Source of the DNA: Lentisphaerota bacterium | Lineage (GTDB): Bacteria; Verrucomicrobiota; Lentisphaeria; Oligosphaerales; PUNB01 | Length of the DNA stretch: 9,622 nucleotides | Direction of reading: 5' to 3' | Assembly (NCBI GenBank): GCA_003552565.1 | Contig: PUNB01000053.1 | Location: forward strand, 1-9,622 | Shown here: positions 1 to 5,379 of the stretch, piece by piece | Position numbering within the stretch: position 1 is the stretch's first letter | Layout: each line of letters opens with the position of its first letter | Notes under the pieces: generated by a model | The model's input: the letters and a program-made list of their open reading frames with translations, nothing else | Told to the model about the DNA's origin: nothing | The model's database searches: none | Program-made: the position numbers and the translations under genes

Positions 1-1
1 T

Positions 2-1366
2 ATGAGAATGTATGAAAATACCGTGTTGAAGGATACCCATGGCACCAATCCGAGTGCAGGTATTGATCTGGAACCGAATAACGCCGGCGAGCGGCTTTCC
101 AACGTGATTCTCAGAAATGTCACGACCAAGCGAAACGCGTCTGCCGGATTTCTGCTTTTCTTAAGCAATCTTACTGAAGATTCAGAACCGGTATCGATCC
201 GTTTCGAAAATTGTCTTTCGCGGTCTGATTTCAACGGAATTCTGATCCGGCGGCTTGGTCGGGCGGATTCAGTTAGAGGAATCATCGAGTTCGTCAATAC
301 CCGGGTGGAGAATCCGGTGCATCGACCGCTGCGGATCGACGATAAGCATGTTCAGAGCGCGGGAATATTTTTTGAAGACTGTGTTTTTCAGGCCGGCAGG
401 AGCACCCCTTTCTCTTTCGGCGGCGGGGAACATTGGGGCGGTATCGAGTTCGCGGACTCTGTGGTGGAGGATTGGAAGGAAAGGCTGTTTCTTGCCCCCG
501 GGGAATACAACGAGGTCAGCGGCAGCCTTGCCATACGCACTCCTTACCCGGATAGCGTTCTGGATGACGAATTACGGCAAACTCTATCAGATGCGGGGCT
601 GGATGTGCGTGCTGAGGAAGCTGATCTCGCCAGACCGCCTATCGTTGATTTTGAAGGGTTTCCCATCCTGAAAGAAATGCAGAGAAAATTGCGGCCCGTC
701 AGCTCTGCAAAACTCGATGAGGAAACGGAAACGCTGAGGATCAGAAATTCCCAGATTTACGCCCTTTATGCCGATGAAGGAGAAGATGTCGAACTGAAGA
801 TGGAAATGGGTATGAACAGGCCATGGGAGATGGAAATCCTCAGCCCTTCCGGAGAAGAAATTGAATACCTTGCCGGTGATCGCCGTGCGGAGCGGACGGT
901 GCGCTTTGCCGCGGAGGAAACAGGGGTTTATTTCGTCGGGTTCGGATCACCCTACAGCGGCAATACTTTAACCATAACCACCAAAAATCGTCTCTCCCTG
1001 CTCCCCCATGTTTTCAATCGGCGGGATGTCCATAAAAGGTCCTATGTGTCAGGACGCGGCCGGTTTTACTTTCTTGTGCCCGAGGGCGTGGACGAAGCGT
1101 ATGTGAGAATGACGGGATGGGGAGACAGGACGGTAGCCGGTACTCTTTACGACGCTGATGGGGAGGTTGTGGAACAAAAGGAAGATATTGGCCACCATTC
1201 CCAGGATGCTTTTGTGGTCAAACGCGATTATGTCTCTGATGCTGAAATCTGGAGCATCAGCATAGATGAAGCAGGCGGGACTATAGAGTTCTTCGACCCG
1301 ATCCCGCCGATTGTATCCTTTCACTCTGATGCGCTGCTGTATCTGAAGCCGGAAACTTCCGATTAA
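2..1366 (+). CDS. Parallel beta-helix protein, 3' part (5' end outside window)
   Basis: The gene ends with TAA at 1364-1366. The first in-frame ATG is at base 2, but the protein opens in the middle of a repeat fold, so the true start is very likely upstream of the window and 454 aa is a minimum. Residues about 18-180 show short beta-strand repeats with Asn and Gly turns (GIDLEPNN near 20-27, then strands ending in motifs such as RFENC and FFEDCVF), which is the look of a right-handed parallel beta-helix of the pectate-lyase-like type. Residues about 240-328 and 345-430 look like two beta-sandwich modules; the first (MEILSPSG, then ETGVYFVGF) resembles bacterial pre-peptidase C-terminal-like domains. 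Such proteins are usually exported and bind or cleave polysaccharides. No signal peptide or catalytic residues can be judged because the N-terminus is missing. Substrate and enzymatic activity are unknown; it could be purely structural. Confidence 0.75.
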   Translation: MRMYENTVLKDTHGTNPSAGIDLEPNNAGERLSNVILRNVTTKRNASAGFLLFLSNLTEDSEPVSIRFENCLSRSDFNGILIRRLGRADSVRGIIEFVNTRVENPVHRPLRIDDKHVQSAGIFFEDCVFQAGRSTPFSFGGGEHWGGIEFADSVVEDWKERLFLAPGEYNEVSGSLAIRTPYPDSVLDDELRQTLSDAGLDVRAEEADLARPPIVDFEGFPILKEMQRKLRPVSSAKLDEETETLRIRNSQIYALYADEGEDVELKMEMGMNRPWEMEILSPSGEEIEYLAGDRRAERTVRFAAEETGVYFVGFGSPYSGNTLTITTKNRLSLLPHVFNRRDVHKRSYVSGRGRFYFLVPEGVDEAYVRMTGWGDRTVAGTLYDADGEVVEQKEDIGHHSQDAFVVKRDYVSDAEIWSISIDEAGGTIEFFDPIPPIVSFHSDALLYLKPETSD

Positions 1367-1399
1367 GCGGTAAATCAGCGGCTTAAAGTTTAACGGAAA

Positions 1400-1415
1400 T
1401 TGATCAAATGATCAA
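1400..1415. promoter_or_regulatory. Perfect palindrome, candidate operator upstream of oxidoreductase gene
   Basis: TTGATCA and its exact reverse complement TGATCAA are separated by two bases, ending 20 bp before the ATG at 1436. The two-base spacer makes an RNA hairpin unlikely, so a dimeric repressor or activator site is the better reading. It sits in the only gap (69 bp) in front of the oxidoreductase/URO-D gene set. No bound regulator is encoded in the window and no clear -35/-10 pair is seen, so the role is inference. Confidence 0.3.
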
Positions 1416-1435
1416 AAAAGAAACGGCGAAAATAT

Positions 1436-2686
1436 ATGAATAGTGACAGTCAAAAACGAAATCATTCCTCAATAGGGTTAAATCTGATAGGTGCGGGCAG
1501 AAGGTTGTGCGCGCTTTTCGAGCGCCTGCTGCCGCATGAGCCGCGAATTCGACTGGTCGGGGTCTATGATCCGTCGCCGGAAGCGGTCGCTTCCGCGAAA
1601 GAGCGCTTCGGTGATTGCAAAACCTATTCCGATTACCGGCAGGCGGCGAGTGATCCGGAGGCGGACTGGGTGGCGATCGGCTCCTGGAACGCCCAACACG
1701 CCGAGCAGATTATCGCCGCGGCCAAGGGCGGAAAACATGTCTTCTGTGAAAAACCATTGGCCACCAGCGTGGAGGACTGCCTGCGCATCCGGGATGCGTT
1801 GCTGGAACATAATAAACAGTTTGTCCTGGGGCTGGTTCTGCGGTATTCGCCGTTCTATGACAAGCTCAAGGAAATATGTTCGGACGGCACCGTCGGCAAT
1901 ATCCTGTCCATGGAGTTCAATGAAACCCTGAGCTTTAATCACGGCGGTTTTATCATGGGCGGCTGGCGCCGTTTTCGCGACCGGGCGGGACCGCATATAC
2001 TGGAGAAATGCTGTCACGACATGGATATCGCCAACTGGCTGACGGAAAGTCTGCCGGTGCGCGCGGCCAGTTTCGGCGGCAGGCGATTTTTTGTTCCGGA
2101 GAACGCCTTTCGGGCCGATGAGATGGGTGATAGCGAGACCGGCCTGCCCGCTTTCGAGGCCTGGCGCGGGCCGCAGGAGGTGTCGCCGTTCAGCGGCGAA
2201 GGCGATATGCTCGATTCTCAGGTGGCCATCCTGGAATATGCCAGCGGCGTTCCCGCCAGCTTTCACACTAATACCGCCTCCGCTCTCCCGGAAAGGCGCT
2301 TTCATATCATCGGCGACCGCGGTACAGTACGCGGCGATGTCCTGCATGGTATCCTCGAATATACGCCCATGCGCCATCCGATCACCCAATACGGAAGGAT
2401 GCAGCATACCGCGCCTTACAACACCTTGCGGCTGCCGTTTTCCGGCGGTCACGGCGGCGGTGACGGTATCCTTATGGAGAACCTGCGCCAAGTTATGCTG
2501 GAGGGGGCGGAACCCAGGGCCGGCATCACCGAAGGAATCACCTCGGCTTTCTCGTCACTGGCCATTGATGAAGCCCAGCGGACAGGACGAATCGTCGATC
2601 TCCGTTCCTGGTGGGAACGGGCGGATATTCCGCTGGGGGAGACAGAACAGGAAATCTTGGAAGGATTTAATGATGACAAGACGTGA
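1436..2686 (+). CDS. Gfo/Idh/MocA family NAD(P)-dependent oxidoreductase
   Basis: This 416-aa protein has the two-domain layout of the family. An N-terminal Rossmann fold begins with GLNLIGAGRR (residues 14-23; the third glycine of the usual GxGxxG is Leu24), and is followed by the signature CEKPLA at 104-109, where Lys106 is the usual nicotinamide-proximal lysine. The C-terminal alpha/beta domain carries LEKCCHDMDIANWL (189-202), with His194, Asp195 and Asp197 in the usual catalytic region. Family members oxidise or reduce sugars, inositols and related polyols; the substrate cannot be told from sequence. It is probably cytoplasmic, with no signal peptide. The start at 1436 leaves a short 12-residue lead before the first strand; no strong ribosome binding site is visible. 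Its last 17 bases overlap the following small URO-D remnant, implying translational coupling and a shared transcript. Confidence 0.92.
   Translation: MNSDSQKRNHSSIGLNLIGAGRRLCALFERLLPHEPRIRLVGVYDPSPEAVASAKERFGDCKTYSDYRQAASDPEADWVAIGSWNAQHAEQIIAAAKGGKHVFCEKPLATSVEDCLRIRDALLEHNKQFVLGLVLRYSPFYDKLKEICSDGTVGNILSMEFNETLSFNHGGFIMGGWRRFRDRAGPHILEKCCHDMDIANWLTESLPVRAASFGGRRFFVPENAFRADEMGDSETGLPAFEAWRGPQEVSPFSGEGDMLDSQVAILEYASGVPASFHTNTASALPERRFHIIGDRGTVRGDVLHGILEYTPMRHPITQYGRMQHTAPYNTLRLPFSGGHGGGDGILMENLRQVMLEGAEPRAGITEGITSAFSSLAIDEAQRTGRIVDLRSWWERADIPLGETEQEILEGFNDDKT
2659..2665 (+). promoter_or_regulatory. Strong ribosome binding site of the URO-D remnant
   Basis: GGAAGGA lies inside the end of the oxidoreductase gene, 4 bases before the ATG at 2670 and 7 before the in-frame ATG at 2673; the second spacing is the better one. 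Its survival indicates that the small downstream frame is a former gene start and may still be translated. Confidence 0.6.
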
Positions 2687-2777
2687 AAGATTGATGGCTG
2701 TTCTATGCGGTGAAGAGGTTGACCGGCCGCCTGTTTCCTTTTATGAGAAAATGATTGAAACGGTTGAAGAATTTTAA
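2670..2777 (+). pseudogene. Collapsed URO-D/methyltransferase-like gene (N- and C-terminal remnants fused)
   Basis: This 35-codon frame starts MMTRRERLMAVL and continues to EEVDRPPVSFYE, the characteristic N-terminus of URO-D/MtaA-CmuA-like proteins. It matches the start of the intact neighbour at 2795 at 12 of the first 21 residues by eye. The tail (YEKMIETVEEF, then TAA at 2775-2777) aligns with the C-terminal helix of the same neighbour (FQKIIELVKE, residues about 338-347). The simplest reading is an in-frame internal deletion that removed roughly 300 codons and joined both ends. The ribosome binding site and the stop codon are intact, so a 33-35 aa peptide could still be made. It overlaps the oxidoreductase gene by 17 bp and ends 17 bp before the next start. 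Alternatives are a genuine microprotein or an assembly artefact between tandem paralogues. Confidence 0.65.
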
Positions 2778-2794
2778 TCAGAGGATAGCACGAT

Positions 2795-3853
2795 ATGATG
2801 ACATCTAGAGAACGAATACAGCGGGTGCTGGAACATCGGGAACCTGACCGCGTGCCGATTGTGGAAAGGCCGTGGCCTGCCACGCTTGAGCGCTGGCGAC
2901 GTGAAGGATTGGGGGATAAAACGCCGGAGGAATATTTCGGTCTGGATCAGGTTGTACCGCTCAGAGTTGACAATTCTCCGCGCTTCCCTAACGAAGTCGT
3001 AGAGGAAACTGATGACTATAAAGTTGTCCGGACTAAGTGGGGGATGACCGAAAAAAACTGGAAACACAAAGGCGGAACCCCATTGAAATTGGACTCCGCC
3101 ATCACTACCCCGGATGATTGGCTCGAGGCTAAGCAGCGGATGACGTACGAGGAGGATCGAATTCCCTGGGATCAGCTCAAGAGCAACTGGAGGACGTGGC
3201 AGGAGAACGGCGCTTTCATTCAGGCAACAGGCTGGTTCGGTTTTGATGTTACGCATTCCCATATCATCGGCACGGAAAATGCCTTAATGGCGCTGATTGA
3301 AGATCCGGAATGGCTGGTCGATATGTGGCAGACCCAACAGAATTTAAACCTCAGGCTGCTGGATCGCGTCTGGGAAGAAGGATATAAATTTGACGGCTTG
3401 CGCTGGCCCGATGATATGGGGTATAAATTGAGTCAGTTCTTTTCTGTTGATATGTATCGGGAATTGCTTAAACCGATCCATAGGGGGGCGGTGGAGTGGG
3501 CACATGCCAAGGGGATACCAGCATCTCTGCACTCCTGTGGGGATATTCGCCCGTTCATTCCGGATTTAGTGGAAATCGGCGTCGACTGTCTGAACCCGCT
3601 GGAAGTCAAGGCCGGCGTCGATCCTCTGGCAGTGAAAGAAGAATTCGGTGACCGCCTGGCTCTGCACGGCGGTTTCGATGCCTTGCTCTGGCATGATCTG
3701 GATAAAATGGCGGAAGCGATCAAGCAGAACCTGCCGGTCTTAAAAGAAAACGGCGGTTACATCTTCGCCACCGACCATTCCACCCCGGACGATGTCAGCC
3801 TGCATGATTTTCAGAAAATCATTGAGCTGGTTAAGGAGGCGGGTGCATACTGA
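2795..3853 (+). CDS. Uroporphyrinogen decarboxylase (URO-D) family / MtaA-CmuA-like protein
   Basis: This 352-aa protein is of normal length for the family, a TIM-barrel group that includes haem-pathway URO-D and the cobalamin:coenzyme M methyltransferases MtaA and MtbA. The N-terminus (MMTSRERIQRVL, then REPDRVPI) is the hallmark of the methyltransferase-like branch rather than housekeeping HemE. LHSCGDIRPFIP places His246 and Cys248 where MtaA-type enzymes hold zinc. The third zinc ligand, a Cys late in MtaA, is not obvious: the corresponding stretch (YIFATDHSTPDDVS, about 322-335) has His328, a pattern common in uncharacterised members. GAGGA at 2781-2785 is a good ribosome binding site, 9 bases before the ATG. 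It follows the oxidoreductase and the URO-D remnant in a tight unit. Methyl transfer is possible, but no corrinoid protein gene is present, so the substrate is unknown. It is predicted to be cytoplasmic. Confidence 0.88.
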   Translation: MMTSRERIQRVLEHREPDRVPIVERPWPATLERWRREGLGDKTPEEYFGLDQVVPLRVDNSPRFPNEVVEETDDYKVVRTKWGMTEKNWKHKGGTPLKLDSAITTPDDWLEAKQRMTYEEDRIPWDQLKSNWRTWQENGAFIQATGWFGFDVTHSHIIGTENALMALIEDPEWLVDMWQTQQNLNLRLLDRVWEEGYKFDGLRWPDDMGYKLSQFFSVDMYRELLKPIHRGAVEWAHAKGIPASLHSCGDIRPFIPDLVEIGVDCLNPLEVKAGVDPLAVKEEFGDRLALHGGFDALLWHDLDKMAEAIKQNLPVLKENGGYIFATDHSTPDDVSLHDFQKIIELVKEAGAY

Positions 3854-3982
3854 GAAAAGAAGGTTAAATTAATCGGCTGACGTTTAGCTGTTGAACATCG
3901 CTCCGGGCGCGCGAGGCACCCGGTGGCGGCAGGCACCCTTGCGCCTCGAGTGAGACCCCATGCGGAAAGGGTTCGGAAACGA

Positions 3983-4062
3983 GATTAAGGCGAAAGATTA
4001 GGGCAAAAGATTAAGGGGCACCCGTTTTCCCTAATCTTTCGTCCTAATCTTTCGCCTTAATC
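3983..4062. repeat. Long inverted repeat made of tandem 13-nt units
   Basis: The left arm (3983-4013) and the reverse complement of the right arm (4032-4062) agree at 29 of 31 positions, counting by eye, with the outer 20 bases identical. Each arm is itself built from a 13-nt tandem unit: GATTAAGGCGAAA, then GATTAGGGCAAAA or GATTAGGACGAAA, then a partial third copy. The central loop is about 18 nt and includes a GGCACCC word. Folded as RNA it would give a stem of about 30 bp just downstream of the URO-D-family gene and may end or stabilise transcripts from either side. Its make-up also suits a small palindromic repeat element dispersed in the genome. Confidence 0.75.
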
Positions 4063-4122
4063 CAATTGGGCGTGGAACGTACAGCGACTTTCGAGCTTGT
4101 GAGCTCCACAAAACCCCTTTTC

Positions 4123-4176
4123 GCGGAGGGTCTCTGAACCTCCGCAGAAAGGCATATTGCGCATTCCTAGGTTCAG
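4123..4176. repeat. Two overlapping, mutually exclusive inverted repeats
   Basis: GCGGAGG at 4123-4129 pairs with CCTCCGC at 4139-4145 (7 bp, 9-nt loop). CTGAACCT at 4134-4141 pairs with AGGTTCAG at 4169-4176 (8 bp, 27-nt loop). The two structures share bases 4139-4141, so both cannot form fully at once. Function is unknown; this may be layered palindromic repeats. Confidence 0.5.
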
Positions 4177-4180
4177 CTTT

Positions 4181-4241
4181 GTCCCGAATCTTATTCCTTT
4201 TCGGATGAAACATTGCCAACTGCCGGATTTTGGTTCGGGAC
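4181..4241. repeat. 8-bp inverted repeat with 45-nt interior
   Basis: GTCCCGAA at 4181-4188 is exactly complementary to TTCGGGAC at 4234-4241. The interior could extend the pairing imperfectly and contains a CGG/CCG pair (4202-4204 with 4222-4224 or adjacent bases). It adjoins the preceding pair of repeats and the following REP-like hairpins. No function is assigned. Confidence 0.45.
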
Positions 4242-4267
4242 CCGCCTCAAGCGGATTCATAGCTCCA

Positions 4268-4358
4268 GCCCTCGAAGAGGGCGACAGGATTGCTGCAGCC
4301 ACGGGTGTCAACCCGTGGAAATCGCGAGTCACCCAATCTCCAAGCCCCCGCCGGGGGC
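4268..4358. repeat. Cluster of three GC-rich REP-like hairpins
   Basis: Three perfect palindromes follow each other. GCCCTC/GAGGGC has a 3-nt loop (4268-4282), CCACGGGT/ACCCGTGG a 4-nt loop (4299-4318), and GCCCCC/GGGGGC a 3-nt loop (4344-4358). The first and third have the same architecture, and each stem is followed by a related tail (GACA or GGCACA). This alternation resembles the dispersed extragenic palindromes seen in planctomycete-like and other environmental bacterial genomes, recalled from general knowledge and not searched. They may act as transcript-end barriers between the convergent genes. Confidence 0.7.
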
Positions 4359-4608
4359 GGCACATCATGAAATTGACCAACTAAGAGTGTCACGCTCCAG
4401 CCCCAATACACTTAATTGCTTTCTTAAACGCCACCCTTCCGCGCATCCTCTTACCCGACCCGCTTAAACGATGCGCCCCGCATTAAGTTGCTGGACTAAG
4501 AGTATCCGATGAAGCGTGGCGAGTAAGTTTGTCGATTAAGTATGCAAAGGCAATTAATCGATCACTGCGGAGGGCAGGGAGGGTAGGGGTCTAGACGAAT
4601 CGGGTGTT

Positions 4609-5364
4609 TTATATCAAACCGTTTTCTTTCATGCTCATGTGGTCTTTGCGGCGACCGTGGCGGGTATCGCCGATAACTACGTGGTCGAGCACTTCGATAC
4701 CGATGATTTTTCCTGCTTCCACCAGTTTTTTAGTGGAATCTATGTCCTGCGGCGAGGGGGAATGATCTCCGCTGGGGTGATTGTGTACCAGGATAATTCT
4801 GGAACAGGCCTCCCGGATGGCGCGCCGGAACACCTCCCGAGCGTGAATGGGACTGCGATCCACTAGTCCTTTGGTGACGCATTCATCCCGGATTACCCCA
4901 TGCCGGACATCCAGCAGAAGGACATGGAATTCCTCCTGGTCCTTGCCGCGTAGAGTTTCACGCATGAAGTCGGCCACATCTGCCGGTTTCTCCAGCTTCG
5001 GAGCTTCGTTTTTATTGAGTTTACTGTATCTTTGCGCCAGGGAAAAAGCGGCGTTCAGCTCCACTGCCTTGGCCGGGCCGATGCCGGGAACCTGGCGCAA
5101 TTCGCTTACAGTGGCTTCGGCTACCCTTTTGAGATCGCCGTCAAACACCCGCAGAAGATTACGGGCCACTTCCAGAACCGATTTGCCGGCTCTTCACGTG
5201 CGCAGCAGTATGGCCAGCAGTTCGGAATTGCTGAGAGCCGCCGGCCCGTCTCGCAACAGCCGTTCCCGCGGACGTTCCGTCAGCGGCATGTCGGCGATCA
5301 TGTAGGGTGAGTCATGAGGAGGTGCAGCCCGGTCGCTCTGTTTAACAGGTGGATATTCATTCAT
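4609..5364 (-). pseudogene. radC: RadC family DNA repair/JAMM-domain protein, interrupted by in-frame TGA
   Basis: Read from ATG at 5364, the frame gives MNEYPPVKQSDRAAPPHDSP, then LTERPRERLLRDGPAALSN and ELLAILLRT, then a TGA at 5196-5194, and resumes RAGKSVLEVARNLL to the TAA at 4609-4611. RadC proteins normally read LLRTG at this point, so codon 57 is a glycine changed to stop, consistent with a single GGA to TGA change. The rest is intact: a helix-hairpin-helix (VPGIGPAKAVEL, about 92-103) and the JAMM metal site HNHPSGDHSPSPQD with His194, His196, Ser204 and Asp207. Total length of 251 codons is normal. The downstream open part (5169-4609, 186 codons from a GTG) lacks well-spaced ribosome binding. 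TGA ends three other genes here, so a recoded glycine is unlikely. It lies 15 bp after the upstream kinase, in the same operon. RadC's cellular role is not well established. Sequence error remains possible. Confidence 0.85.
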
Positions 5365-5379
5365 ATTGTCTTGACGCTT

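Larger units (their letters stand above)
3854..4608. other. Palindrome-rich gap between convergent genes
   Basis: These 755 bases separate the 3' ends of the URO-D-family gene and radC. No frame here shows protein-family character; the small open frames at 4157-4384 and 4213-4467 are translations of palindromic repeats. At least seven inverted repeats lie between 3983 and 4476, most listed separately; an additional 7-bp one pairs GCGCATC (4441-4447) with GATGCGC (4470-4476). The heptamer GGCACCC occurs at 3915-3921, 3932-3938 and 4017-4023, and the 9-mer ACTAAGAGT at 4380-4388 and 4495-4503. No classical terminator with a T-run was found for either flanking gene. From 4504 to 4608 I see nothing specific beyond repeated ATTAAG-like words. 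Confidence 0.7.

Noticed and set aside
1478..2491. Long open frame on the minus strand inside the oxidoreductase gene (337 codons)
   Set aside because: The plus-strand protein has clear family motifs; the antisense translation shows no recognisable fold and arises from codon bias.
2795..3853. Housekeeping hemE (uroporphyrinogen decarboxylase of haem synthesis)
   Set aside because: The N-terminal RERIQRVL...PDRVPI and the HSCGD motif are those of the methyltransferase-like branch, and no haem genes are nearby.
3897..3960. GC-rich hairpin as rho-independent terminator or tRNA-like element
   Set aside because: Only a 6-bp CGAGGC/GCCTCG stem with a 25-nt loop and no following T-run; no cloverleaf can be drawn around the GGTTCGG word.
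3983..4062. CRISPR array
   Set aside because: The units are 13 nt, directly abutting and palindromically arranged, with no spacers and no cas genes.
4157..4467. Small plus-strand frames of 75 and 84 codons in the gap
   Set aside because: Their sequence is produced by the palindromic repeats (for example SPRRGR from the hairpins), with no ribosome binding site and no protein-like character.
5194..5196. TGA read as glycine (SR1/Gracilibacteria code), since it replaces a conserved Gly in radC
   Set aside because: Three other genes here end at TGA in sensible places (2684-2686, 3851-3853, 5380-5382), and reading through the oxidoreductase stop meets several more TGAs at once.
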